Assembly: GCA_007859745.1 (NCBI GenBank)
Contig: SMLU01000001.1
Location: 2,480,001-2,544,000 of the forward strand
Direction: 5' to 3'
DNA length: 64,000 nt
Origin: Phycisphaerae bacterium RAS1
GTDB lineage: Bacteria > Planctomycetota > Phycisphaerae > UBA1845 > Fen-1342
Below are positions 43,750 through 52,118 of this stretch, piece by piece. Every line of letters starts with the position of its first letter. The first letter of the stretch is position 1. The notes under the pieces are model-generated. The model saw only the letters and a program-made list of their open reading frames with translations. It did no database searches and had not been told where the DNA came from. Both the position numbers and the translations under genes were made by a program.

Positions 43750-45795
43750 ATGAATGAGGACTTTATTCTCGGAATAGACCTCGGCACGACCTTCTCGCTG
43801 GTCGCGTACGTTGATGCTGCGGGGCCGCACGTCATTCGCGACGGGCACGGGGATGGGCGCGTGCCGAGCGTCGTCGCTGTGACGCCGGACCGCGCGGTAG
43901 GAACGCCCGATCGTGCGGCCGGAACGCACGACGGCGCAGCAGCGGGCGGCGGCCTCAAGATCACCGTCGGCTGGGAAGCCCGGAATCACGCCATTGAGAA
44001 CGCCGAGACGACGGTCTATTCCGTGAAGCGCCTGATCGGCAAGGGGCCCGCCGATCTGGAGCGCGAGGCGCCCTACCTGGCGTATGCGATCGGCGCCGGG
44101 CCGCGCGAGAGCGTGCGCGTCTCGATCAACGGCCGGCTCTACAGCCCGGAGGAGATTTCGTCGGTCATCCTGCGCGAGCTGAAGGCCCGTGCGGAGGCGC
44201 ACCTCGGGCGACCGTGCCGAAAAGCGGTCATCACGGTGCCGGCGTACTTTGACGACGCGCAGCGGCAGGCGACGCGCGACGCGGGGCAGGCGGCGGGGCT
44301 GGAGGTCGTGCGGATCGTAAACGAGCCGACGGCGGCGGCGCTGGCGTATGGGATCGGGGCAGGGGACAGGGAGCAGGGAACAGGGAACGGGGAAGAGGGC
44401 GCAGGGCGCGGGGCGCAGGGCGCGGGAATCGGTCCGCAAGCGGAGCCGTCGCCGGTTAGTGCCGGGATGAAAACGAACGTCTCGCTGCCGATGCGGAAAT
44501 GCAGCGATGTTCCCGCCGACGCGGGTGGTTCGAAATCAGCGGCGGGCGGGACGCAGACGGTCGCCGTCTATGACCTCGGCGGCGGCACGTTCGATATTTC
44601 GATTCTGCGAATCGAAGACGGGGTGTTTCAGGTGCTCGCGACCGCAGGCGACACGCACCTGGGCGGCGATGATTTCGACCGCACGATCGTCCTGCTTGTT
44701 CAACGCGAGGTGCAGGAGCAGTTCGGCCTGTCAATCGACTCGCCCGCCACGCGCCAGGCGCTGCGCACACTGGCCGAAAATGTGAAGATTCGCCTAGGCG
44801 AGTCGCAGCGTGCCGAAATCGAACTGGACCTGGGCCCCGGCCGGGCCTATCGCCGAACAATTACGCGCGATGAATTCGAGCAGCGAACCGCCGAACTCAT
44901 GGATCGCACGCTCTTGCTGCTCGACGCGGCCCTGCGCGACGCAGGCGTGAGCGTCGAACAGCTTGACCAACTGATTCTGGTGGGCGGCTCGACGCGCATG
45001 CCGGTGGTGCGGCGGCGGGTGCAGGAGCGGCTCGGCCGGCCGCCTTACACGGCGCTGAACCCGGACGAGGTCGTCGCCATCGGGGCGGCGATTCAGGCGT
45101 CGATCCTGGGCGGGCGGCGGGCGGATCTGCTGCTGCTCGACGTGATTCCGCTGTCGCTGGGGATCGAGACGATGGGCGGCGCGATGGGGAAGCTGATCCT
45201 GCGGAACACGACCATCCCTTGCCGTGCGACCGAGATGTTCACGACGTTCGTCGATGGCCAGACGGCGATAAAGCTCAACGTGCTGCAAGGCGAGCGCGAG
45301 CTGGCCGGAGACTGCCGCAGCCTGGGGAGCTTCGAGCTGCGCGACGTGCCGCCCATGCCGGCGGGGATTCCGAAGGTTGAAGTGGAGTTTCTGGTCGACG
45401 CCAACGGCATTCTGAACGTCTCGGCCCGTGAGCAGCGTAGCGGCAAGCAGGCCGGCATTCAGGTGATCCCCAGCCACGGCCTGACGCGCGAGGAAGTGCA
45501 GCGCATGACCGAAGAGAGCATCGCGCACGGCAAGTCGGACATCGACGCCCATCGACGGATCGACTTGGTGAACCAGATCGAGTTCGACGTTCACAAGACG
45601 CGGCAGATGCTGGAGCGCGTGGGCGGGCTGCTTGACGCGGAAGAACGGGAGGCGATCGAAGCGGCGATGGCCGAGCTGCGACGGTTGGCTGGCACGGAGC
45701 GGGACCTGGACGCGCTGCACAAAGCGCTGGATGCGTTCGGGAAAAGGACGCTGCGGCTGGCGGAGCTTGGCATCGCCCAGGCGTTGAAATCGTGA
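43750..45795 (+). CDS. Hsp70-family chaperone (DnaK/HscA type) with low-complexity insertion
   Basis: At 681 residues it has the full ATPase domain ([70 protein letters not shown]) and substrate-binding domain ([45 protein letters not shown]). Two insertions stand out: a short one near residues 48-65 and about 65 residues (~204-268) between YGIGAG and TVAVYDLGG, rich in Gly/Glu/Gln. HscA, the Fe-S chaperone, is favoured over DnaK because a [2Fe-2S] ferredoxin lies downstream and there is no grpE or dnaJ nearby. Confidence 0.9.
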   Translation: MNEDFILGIDLGTTFSLVAYVDAAGPHVIRDGHGDGRVPSVVAVTPDRAVGTPDRAAGTHDGAAAGGGLKITVGWEARNHAIENAETTVYSVKRLIGKGPADLEREAPYLAYAIGAGPRESVRVSINGRLYSPEEISSVILRELKARAEAHLGRPCRKAVITVPAYFDDAQRQATRDAGQAAGLEVVRIVNEPTAAALAYGIGAGDREQGTGNGEEGAGRGAQGAGIGPQAEPSPVSAGMKTNVSLPMRKCSDVPADAGGSKSAAGGTQTVAVYDLGGGTFDISILRIEDGVFQVLATAGDTHLGGDDFDRTIVLLVQREVQEQFGLSIDSPATRQALRTLAENVKIRLGESQRAEIELDLGPGRAYRRTITRDEFEQRTAELMDRTLLLLDAALRDAGVSVEQLDQLILVGGSTRMPVVRRRVQERLGRPPYTALNPDEVVAIGAAIQASILGGRRADLLLLDVIPLSLGIETMGGAMGKLILRNTTIPCRATEMFTTFVDGQTAIKLNVLQGERELAGDCRSLGSFELRDVPPMPAGIPKVEVEFLVDANGILNVSAREQRSGKQAGIQVIPSHGLTREEVQRMTEESIAHGKSDIDAHRRIDLVNQIEFDVHKTRQMLERVGGLLDAEEREAIEAAMAELRRLAGTERDLDALHKALDAFGKRTLRLAELGIAQALKS

Positions 45796-45836
45796 CCCGG
45801 TCGGCAGCGGGCCGCGGCGGACAGTAAGATACGGCC

Positions 45837-46250
45837 ATGAACCGGCGTGATCTTCGGCTGCTTGCGGAGCTCCGCGTGCGCGACGCGGAGTCGCTCCTTC
45901 GTGCTCGCTGTTCGGCGGGCGCCTATTATCTCGCAGGATACGCTGTGGAATGTGCGCTGAAGGCCTGTATCGCGAAACGTACGCGGCGGTTTGAGTTCCC
46001 GGACAAGAAGCGCGCGGGCGATGCATGGGTGCACGACCTTACGAAGCTTGTGGGAGTTGCCGGACTAATGAACGAACTCACGGCTACGGCCCGGCAGTCG
46101 CGCGCCTTCGGAGCGAACTGGGAAGTGGTGAAGAAGTGGGACGAGGAGTCGCGTTATAGGCAGCCCACGCGCCAGGATGCGCGCGAACTGCTGCGTGCGA
46201 TTTCCGACGCCGACGAGGGAGTGTTGTCATGGCTCAGGAAGCACTGGTAG
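45837..46250 (+). CDS. HEPN-domain protein
   Basis: This 137-residue all-helical protein has the HEPN pattern LRVRDAESLL, AGAYYLAGYAVECALKACIAKR and, later, RAGDAWVHDLTKLVG. The last segment contains an R-x6-H arrangement that fits the Rx4-6H RNase motif of HEPN toxins. It overlaps the next gene by 22 bases, suggesting a coupled pair. HEPN proteins act as ribonuclease toxins or nucleotide-binding partners in defence and toxin-antitoxin systems. Confidence 0.78.
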   Translation: MNRRDLRLLAELRVRDAESLLRARCSAGAYYLAGYAVECALKACIAKRTRRFEFPDKKRAGDAWVHDLTKLVGVAGLMNELTATARQSRAFGANWEVVKKWDEESRYRQPTRQDARELLRAISDADEGVLSWLRKHW

Positions 46251-46618
46251 ATAGCCTGATTGAGGGCGGTCGAAAGGTGCTGGAGGCGCTGGACCAGGCG
46301 AATCTGGCGATCTCGGTTGCGCTGTGGCTGTTTCACGAAGGGAGTGAGCAATACCGTTTGGTGCTCGCGTCACCTCTGGTGAACAAGCGCGGCGCTCGGG
46401 CGGCGTATCTCAAGATCGCCGAAATTCTGGACGCTGGCGGGCTTCGTGATGCGTTGCCCGTCGGACGCGTTCAGGCCGTTCGTACCGATGATCCGTTCGT
46501 CAAGGCACTGCGCCGCATCGTCCGCACGAAGAGCGGTGAAATCAGCGGTGTGCGTTTGGCGAACAACTATGTCAATGATGTGGCGATTTCGGATGCGTAC
46601 GTCTACAGGGCGGCGTAG
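46229..46618 (+). CDS. unknown protein coupled to the HEPN gene
   Basis: The 129-residue protein starts at ATG 46229 after GAGGGAG inside the end of the HEPN gene. It is soluble and alpha/beta in look: VDSLIEGGRKVLEALDQ, ISVALWLFHEGSEQYRLVLASP, NKRGARAAYLKIAEIL, then a beta-rich end. It lacks the GSxRxGD-like motif of the MNT nucleotidyltransferases that usually pair with HEPN toxins. I do not recognise it; an antitoxin or regulator role is inferred only from the overlap. Confidence 0.65.
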   Translation: MAQEALVDSLIEGGRKVLEALDQANLAISVALWLFHEGSEQYRLVLASPLVNKRGARAAYLKIAEILDAGGLRDALPVGRVQAVRTDDPFVKALRRIVRTKSGEISGVRLANNYVNDVAISDAYVYRAA

Positions 46619-46654
46619 CGCTGGAGTGGCTGCAGCCACCTAGAAGGATACAAA

Positions 46655-47080
46655 ATGCCTGGTCAGAACCCCTACATCGCCGGCGAGGTCAAGCCGCCGG
46701 TCAAGAAATACAAGCTCACCATCATCGATGAGCAGAAAAAAGAGCACACGCTCGAAATCGACCCCGCCAAGGTGCCCTACGAGGACCACGGCCTGCCCGG
46801 CAGCATCCTCGACGTCTGCATGGCCCACGGCATCGAGCTCGACCATGCCTGCGGCGGCGTGTGCGCGTGCAGCACCTGCCACGTCATCGTCCGCAAGGGC
46901 GGCCAGACCTGCAATGCTGCCAGCGAGGAAGAGGAAGACCAACTCGACGAGGCGTATGGCCTCACGGCCCAGTCGCGGCTCGGGTGCCAGTGCGTGCCCA
47001 GCGGCGAAGCGGATGTCGTCGTCGAGATTCCCAGTTGGAACCGCAACCTGGCCCGCGAGCCGCACGGGCCGCAGGAGTAG
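46655..47080 (+). CDS. fdx: [2Fe-2S] ferredoxin, Isc type
   Basis: The 141-residue ferredoxin has the cluster cysteines in ACGGVCACSTCHV and a distant CQC (SRLGCQC), the C-x5-C-x2-C...C pattern of Isc-type ferredoxins. It supplies electrons in iron-sulfur cluster assembly. AAGGA sits eight bases before ATG 46655. Its position downstream of the Hsp70 gene resembles the hscA-fdx end of isc operons, with the HEPN pair inserted between. Confidence 0.9.
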   Translation: MPGQNPYIAGEVKPPVKKYKLTIIDEQKKEHTLEIDPAKVPYEDHGLPGSILDVCMAHGIELDHACGGVCACSTCHVIVRKGGQTCNAASEEEEDQLDEAYGLTAQSRLGCQCVPSGEADVVVEIPSWNRNLAREPHGPQE

Positions 47081-47164
47081 CCCGCGCGATCGCCAACAGT
47101 GGAATCGTGAGGCCGTGACACCTGACGTCTTATCTCCGGAAATCGCGGAGCGTCGCGCGCGACA

Positions 47165-47365
47165 TTACGCCTTCCCGGCATCCTCGTGCGCAATCCCCAG
47201 AATCACCGCCGCCCCGACACCCATCACGGTCAGAATCGTCTCCTCGCGCAGCTCCAAACCCGCTTGCGCCGCGTACGCCACAATCACCGTCGCCACCGCC
47301 ACCTGCACCTTGCGGCTGGCCAGCGGCCACAGCCAGCGCTTCCATCCCGTCTGCACGTCGCTCAT
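47165..47365 (-). CDS. small membrane protein of unknown function
   Basis: The 66-residue protein has a charged N-terminus (MSDVQTGWKRWLWPLASRKVQ) and two hydrophobic stretches (VAVATVIVAYAAQAGL and ILTVMGVGAAVILGIA). GGGGGTG lies before ATG 47365. It is last in a three-gene minus-strand set. Size and topology are like a holin, but no other evidence supports this. Confidence 0.6.
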   Translation of the reverse strand: MSDVQTGWKRWLWPLASRKVQVAVATVIVAYAAQAGLELREETILTVMGVGAAVILGIAHEDAGKA

Positions 47366-47375
47366 TTTGCACCCC

Positions 47376-47879
47376 CTATTTGCGCACCTTGAGCTGATCC
47401 GCCGCGACCTCGCCGGCAGCATGCCCGGCGACCGCGGCCAGTCCCTGCTCCGCCCGCTGCGCCTTGGCCTGAATCGACCGAATCAACAGATCGACGATCG
47501 ACTGGTCGCTGTACAGCTTCGCGTCCACGCCGATCAGCCGCAGCGCCCGGCTGCGCTCGTTCTGAATCGCCCAGAACTCAATCAGGTCGCGCTCGTTCCA
47601 CGCTGCATTCAGCGCCGCCGCCCGCTCATCGTCCGTCCGGCAGCGTTCCAGCTTTCCAGACAGGTCGCGAAAGAGCAGCAACACTAGTCCCTCGTGCTGC
47701 CGCTCGAACACCGCCTGCTGCACCTCATCCGCCCGTCGCTGCGTCTCAATCGCCACGCGCGTCGATTCGGCCGTGCATCCGGTCAGGAGGGCGGCAATGC
47801 CAACGCCCGCCGCGCACAACCGCGCGGCACGTGCATTGTGGCTTTTGGCCTTCCGTCTTTGGCCTTCGGTCCGCACCAT
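47376..47879 (-). CDS. small lipoprotein, helical
   Basis: The lipobox LLTGC follows ARLCAAGVGIAA. The rest is helical and charged (STRVAIETQRRADEVQQAVFERQHEG, DDERAAALNAAWNERDLIEFWAIQ). The start is uncertain: ATG 47879 is used, and a TTG at 47900 lies in short repeat sequence. The gene ends ten bases before the start of the small membrane protein, so the two are probably cotranscribed. Confidence 0.6.
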   Translation of the reverse strand: MVRTEGQRRKAKSHNARAARLCAAGVGIAALLTGCTAESTRVAIETQRRADEVQQAVFERQHEGLVLLLFRDLSGKLERCRTDDERAAALNAAWNERDLIEFWAIQNERSRALRLIGVDAKLYSDQSIVDLLIRSIQAKAQRAEQGLAAVAGHAAGEVAADQLKVRK

Positions 47880-47911
47880 TCGATATTCGCTATTCAACAC
47901 TCGCTACTCCC

Positions 47912-48214
47912 TTACACCGCCCCGACTGCCGCCAGCGCCTTGACCGCAAACACCACGCCTTCGACCCACTTCTCCGCCGCGATGGCTTCGCTCATCTTGC
48001 GCGCCGTCGCGCGCAGCTCGATCTGTGAAATCCACCCACCGGAAGGCGCCGCCCGCGACAAGTTGGCCGCGTTGTAGTCGCGCGTTCCTGGCGTCTGCGT
48101 CTGCTCGATGCGCTCCGCCTCGATCAGCATCGCATCAATGACATTCGCCGCCGCCGTTACAAACGCCCGCGCCGCGTCGGGATCCAACCGCCGCGCAATC
48201 TCAAGCCAGTTCAT
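47912..48214 (-). CDS. small soluble protein of unknown function
   Basis: The 100-residue protein is helical (NWLEIARRLDPDAARAFVTAAANVIDAML) with a TPGTRDYNAANLSR segment. ATG 48214 is preceded by TGGAG six bases upstream; an in-frame ATG at 48226 lies in the ribosome site itself. It is first of the three-gene minus-strand set. I do not recognise it. Confidence 0.55.
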   Translation of the reverse strand: MNWLEIARRLDPDAARAFVTAAANVIDAMLIEAERIEQTQTPGTRDYNAANLSRAAPSGGWISQIELRATARKMSEAIAAEKWVEGVVFAVKALAAVGAV

Positions 48215-48226
48215 GGGCCGCTCCAT

Positions 48227-48480
48227 TTCTCATTTTCCATCTCCCATTTCCCATTTCTTGTTCCCACGGTATCCCTGCGCTTGTCGGTTTGTAGGGTGGG
48301 CCGTGCCCACCACACAACCAACTGACGCGCGCTCGATGGTGGGCACGGCTCACCCTACACTATTGCGCTGCCGCGCAGAAAGACGCTCAACTCACCGCTG
48401 CGCTTGCTTGCGCTGCGCGTTCTGACAGCAGGCGCTCGCCGCTGGCTCTCGCTGCGGGGTGGGCCGTGCCCACCATTCTC
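48227..48480. repeat. REPIN of GTAGGGTGGGC type and short TTTCCCA-type repeats
   Basis: CATTTTCCCAT-type short repeats fill 48227-48262. The REPIN spans 48291-48358: GTAGGGTGGGCCGTGCCCAC faces GTGGGCACGGCTCACCCTAC across 27 bases. A single GTGGGCCGTGCCCAC hairpin follows at 48459. No gene is seen up to 48676. Confidence 0.8.
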
Positions 48481-48676
48481 GCGCCCGGCGTTCCACGCGC
48501 CTCACTTCCCCCGCCGCAACTCCTGCCGGCGGAGCCGCCGCCGCTGCAGGTAGTATGGCGCAGGAATGCTCGGAAGTCTAGACAGTCTGGAAAAAATTTG
48601 AGAAATAGTAGGTATCGCCCGGACGACCGCGCGTGCGAAGCGCCGCCCGTGGCGCAAATCAGTCGGGCGACACTCG

Positions 48677-49768
48677 CTACGCGCTCCCCGAAATCCAGCG
48701 CCTCAGCATCTCCCCGTTCTGCACCAGCCAGCGCACCTTCCGCCGCACCATCTGCAGCACGCCGAACCCCGGCAACGCCCCCAGCGACCCGGTCGTCGCG
48801 ACCGGATGCACCGAGTTCGCAATCAGCGACTCGATCATCAGCTCCACCAGCGCCCCCTTCGGCGCCGCCCCGAGCGCCACCGCCGACTCATAGCCCATCA
48901 GGAACCGCCGCATCCGCGTCGAATCAAAGAAATCCGGCCACGATTCCGGCTGGTCCCCGGCGCGCAAGATCGAGAATTGCAGCATGCCCGTCGCCACGTC
49001 CAGCACCCGCGGCAGCCGTCCCACCGAGTCGAAATCCAGCACGGCGCACACGCGGTGATCCTTGAAGAGCATGTTGCCCGGATGCCAGTCGCCGTGCACG
49101 ATCTCCGCCGGCCAGCCCTCGCCCCCCGCGGCGCGGATCACGCCGGCCGCCTCTTCGTAACGCTCGTACAGCTCCTGCGTGCAGGAGAGCAGCTCGGCCT
49201 GTTTGCCGACCACCGAGTCGTGGCTGGAAATCGTCGTCGGAATCTCGTTCAGCTCACGCAGCACAAGCTGCTCCAGCGGCAGCCCGCGGCGACGCGGCTC
49301 ATGCACCGCGGAAAAATCGGCCAGCGCATGATGAAAGCCCGCCAGGAAGCGGCCCGCGCTCTGCGTCGATTCGAGCGTCGCGTCATAGTGCTCCCCGTCC
49401 ACAAACTCCAGCAGCTCATAGATGCGGTCGCCGCGGCGCACAAACGTGTCGCCGGCGTCGCGCGTCATGATCGGGGCCGGCGCGGGAAACTGCTTGCTGC
49501 GCAGGTGCATCAGCAGCTCGTGCGCGAAGGCGACCCGCGCCGGGTCGTCGCGGCCGGGCGCTCGCCGCTTCAGCAGGTACGCGCCCTCGGCCGTGCGAAT
49601 CAGCAGCTTCGCCGAGCGGCGCGAACCGCGGCGGAATTCTCGCGCGCTCAGGATGGCTTTCAAGTCGTAGTGATGCAGGACGTCAGACAGTTCGGCGGAA
49701 TCGAAATGGTCGCGGTCATTGGCCGTTCGCGGGTCGTTCCCCGGGTTGGCGGGTTCCTGGGCGCACAT
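48677..49768 (-). CDS. aminoglycoside phosphotransferase-family kinase
   Basis: The 363-residue protein kinase-like fold has the Brenner motif VHGDWHPGNMLF with catalytic Asp, then VLDFDSVGRLPRVLDVA with the metal-binding DFD. The N-lobe has YLLKRRAPGRDD. This matches the APH/choline kinase/homoserine kinase II group; the acceptor is unknown, and drug resistance should not be assumed. ATG 49768 is used. Confidence 0.83.
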   Translation of the reverse strand: MCAQEPANPGNDPRTANDRDHFDSAELSDVLHHYDLKAILSAREFRRGSRRSAKLLIRTAEGAYLLKRRAPGRDDPARVAFAHELLMHLRSKQFPAPAPIMTRDAGDTFVRRGDRIYELLEFVDGEHYDATLESTQSAGRFLAGFHHALADFSAVHEPRRRGLPLEQLVLRELNEIPTTISSHDSVVGKQAELLSCTQELYERYEEAAGVIRAAGGEGWPAEIVHGDWHPGNMLFKDHRVCAVLDFDSVGRLPRVLDVATGMLQFSILRAGDQPESWPDFFDSTRMRRFLMGYESAVALGAAPKGALVELMIESLIANSVHPVATTGSLGALPGFGVLQMVRRKVRWLVQNGEMLRRWISGSA

Positions 49769-49915
49769 CTCTGGTCCTGATCATAGCGGCGGCGGCACTT
49801 CGCCGGATGCGGAAACGCCGCGATCCGATCCGAGCCGCGCGCGTAAGCAAGCGGTTCTCCAGCCAGCCTCCCCTGCGGTCGTAGCCAGGAAAAAGATGCG
49901 ACGGGCGGCGCCGCG

Positions 49916-50812
49916 CTACTCCAGCCCCAGCGCCCTCTCCGGGTTGGCGAACACCGTGGCGTGACCCTGCGCATTCTCAAGCCGCACCTGCGCCGGGTCG
50001 TTTGTGCCGCCCAGGGAGCGCGGGAATGACTTGCCGGCCAGCCCCGACACATGCCCATCGGCAAACGCGATCTTCGCCAGTCCCCCGTCCCGGCCGGGGT
50101 GGCGGTAGCCGATGCGGCTGTTCACCATGCCGATCTGGTTGTCGCGCTGTCGCCCGGAGTAGAGACCGTCGGCCAGCGCGATCAACTCGGCCGGCCGCTT
50201 GAACGCGATGACGCGCGTCAGCCCGATGGTCTTTCCGTTCGTCCCCGGCCCGTACCCGACCGAGCCGGTGTAGAAGAGGTCCGGCGTGACGCTTGCCGCG
50301 GCGCCAATCGGGTTGTCGCCGTTGATCCAGTACGCGACGCGCAGGATCTTGAGAAAGTTCCGCTCAGGAATGGTCTGCGCGACATTCGAAGTGCCGGTTC
50401 GCAGGAAAGGCCAGTCGAGCCAGCCCTTCGGGTTTTCCGGGTCGGCGCCGGTCTGGCCGGTCGCGACGCCGGCAATATCAACCGTGTCTGGACAGTAGAG
50501 CACGGTGCGCCTTTCGCGTTGCGGTGTGACGATGAGCCGGTCGCGGTCGAGGATCGGCCCCCAGCCGTCGAGCGGGAAGTCGCCCATCACGCCGGTCATG
50601 TTGTAGGAGGGAATGACGTAGTCGCGGTTCTCGTTGTAGTACCCGGCCAGCCCCACGCCCGTCTGGTGCAGGTTCGAGGCGCACAGCGTGGCCCGGGCCG
50701 TCCGTCGCGCCTGCCGCAGCGACGGCAGCACCAGGCTCGCCAGCAGCGCGAGAATCGCGACCACGATCAGCAGTTCGATCAACGTGAATCCGCAGCGACG
50801 TGCAGGGCGCAT
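49916..50812 (-). CDS. prepilin-type protein with H-X9-DG-like end
   Basis: This 298-residue protein has a type IV prepilin N-terminus: GFTLIELLIVVAILALLASL with Glu at +5 after the Gly-Phe cleavage site. Near the C-terminus FADGHVSGLAGKSF is the ADGH motif of planctomycete prepilin-like (DUF1559-related) proteins. It would be processed by a prepilin peptidase and sit in a type II secretion-like or pilus-like structure. Planctomycetes carry many such genes. Confidence 0.85.
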   Translation of the reverse strand: MRPARRCGFTLIELLIVVAILALLASLVLPSLRQARRTARATLCASNLHQTGVGLAGYYNENRDYVIPSYNMTGVMGDFPLDGWGPILDRDRLIVTPQRERRTVLYCPDTVDIAGVATGQTGADPENPKGWLDWPFLRTGTSNVAQTIPERNFLKILRVAYWINGDNPIGAAASVTPDLFYTGSVGYGPGTNGKTIGLTRVIAFKRPAELIALADGLYSGRQRDNQIGMVNSRIGYRHPGRDGGLAKIAFADGHVSGLAGKSFPRSLGGTNDPAQVRLENAQGHATVFANPERALGLE

Positions 50813-50912
50813 GGCGATTCCCTTCGGCTCGGCGGGAGCATGCTAGCGGCGGTCGCCGCGCGACGCAGCCCGTCGCGACGTAATCCTACAAATGTAGGAG
50901 AGCGGATTCGAA

Positions 50913-51003
50913 TGGGTGGGACGGGCGTCTGAGGCTGTGAACAATTGGGTGGGACGGGCGTCTCGCCCGTCCCGCGCGACGGGCTAGACGCCCGTCCCAC
51001 CCT
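50913..51003. repeat. three GGGACGGGCGTC hairpin units
   Basis: A broken unit (GGGTGGGACGGGCGTCTGAGG, 50913 on) is followed by GACGGGCGTCTCGCCCGTC and GACGGGCTAGACGCCCGTC. They belong to the 9574 array family. Confidence 0.75.
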
Positions 51004-51099
51004 CCCCGACAAACATGTGCGCCGATCGCAACTGCGACCGGCGCACCGGGTTTCACGTCGTCTCCATACTGCCGTTAGACGGGGACTCGCTTCCAGCCG

Positions 51100-51816
51100 T
51101 CAGCGCTCAATCCGCACCATCGTCGAGCGGGCGTTGCTCCGGCCCCAGCGAACCGCGCGGCCTTCCGCGTACACGTTGGCACGCGACACACGCCACGGAT
51201 TACTGATGCTGACTCCGACGCCGTCCGCAACCGCCGAACCGTGCTGCCCGGCGTCGCTGATCGCGTCCACCTGGCTGTGCGAGCGGCCAAACCATGTGTT
51301 CGAGAACGAATCGCTCACGCTGGTCGCGTGCCCGCCCTGCCAGCCGCGGCTCACCGCCCGGCTGCCGCTGATCGCCTCGCCGTGATCGCTCAAGGCGATC
51401 GAGCTCGAGCGGCTCACCGCCGACCCGAAGATCACGCCGTCGGCCACCGCGTCGCTGTTGCTGATCGCCACGCCGCCGATCGTCGCCGCCAGGCTCTCGC
51501 TGTCGGCGATGGCCACGCCGCCATGCGCCGTATCTGCATCCGCGTTCGCATTGCTGATCGCCCGGCCGTGATCGGCGGTCGCGACCGAGCGGGCGTCGGC
51601 AAAGCCGTTCCGCGTGCCGATCGCACGGGCATTCGATTCCGCCCGCCCGCCGCGAGTCGCTCCGGCGATCGAGGTGGCGTTGGCGTTGCCGACGGCCGTG
51701 GCCGTCGCCGACGAACTGCCGCCGTTGCTCGCAACCGAGACGGCCCGCGCCTCGCCCGCAAAACTCGGAACGGCCATCAGGGCCAGTGCGGCGAAAATGG
51801 ACATCAGACGTTTCAT
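51100..51816 (-). CDS. secreted Ala/Ser/Gly repeat protein (YadA-head-like)
   Basis: A signal peptide (KRLMSIFAALALMAVPSFAGEARA) is followed by ~200 residues in which alanine or serine recurs at alternate positions: SSSATATAVGNANATSIAG, ISNANADADTAHGGVAIADS, GVAISNSDAVADG, AISGSRAVSRG. This short-period pattern suggests a beta-solenoid or roll similar to YadA-like heads or antifreeze-type sheets (inference). ATG 51816 has GAGGAG eight bases upstream. There is no anchor at the end, so it is probably released or bound by another protein. Confidence 0.7.
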   Translation of the reverse strand: MKRLMSIFAALALMAVPSFAGEARAVSVASNGGSSSATATAVGNANATSIAGATRGGRAESNARAIGTRNGFADARSVATADHGRAISNANADADTAHGGVAIADSESLAATIGGVAISNSDAVADGVIFGSAVSRSSSIALSDHGEAISGSRAVSRGWQGGHATSVSDSFSNTWFGRSHSQVDAISDAGQHGSAVADGVGVSISNPWRVSRANVYAEGRAVRWGRSNARSTMVRIER

Positions 51817-51936
51817 GACCAAGCTCCTCTTTTTTCGGCGCTGAGCGGCTTTCTCGCCGCGGGTACTCAGCTTCCGAATTGCAGACGGGCGAGCCGTGGC
51901 GGTTATTCAACGCGAATCGGAAGGATCGGCCAGCGA

Positions 51937-52086
51937 TTACCAGTTTTCCGGACTGTTCCAATGGCCGCTGGAGGCTCCGTTCGCTGTGAACGTGTAGCTG
52001 GTCGCGCCGTTTGCAACCGAGACGAGAAGGGACGCGCAGAGAAGCGCGCACATCCTCGCAAATGCACTCTTGCAGTGGGTTGACAT
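51937..52086 (-). CDS. truncated secreted protein, signal peptide plus module start
   Basis: The 49-residue frame starts at ATG 52086 after GAGGAG. A signal peptide (FARMCALLCASLLVSVANGA) is followed by SYTFTANGASSGHWNSPENW and a stop. That ending is how the repeat modules of planctomycete W...NW proteins begin, so this looks like the 5' stump of a longer gene. The neighbour at 53323 opens in a similar way (FEWTGQRGSTWTTCDNW). Confidence 0.5.
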   Translation of the reverse strand: MSTHCKSAFARMCALLCASLLVSVANGATSYTFTANGASSGHWNSPENW

Positions 52087-52118
52087 TGTGATTCTCCTCA
52101 ATGCTTGCTGCGACGCAG

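Noticed and set aside
48677-49768. Aminoglycoside resistance gene
   Set aside because: Only the general kinase fold motifs are visible, which are shared with choline and homoserine kinases; no resistance-specific evidence.
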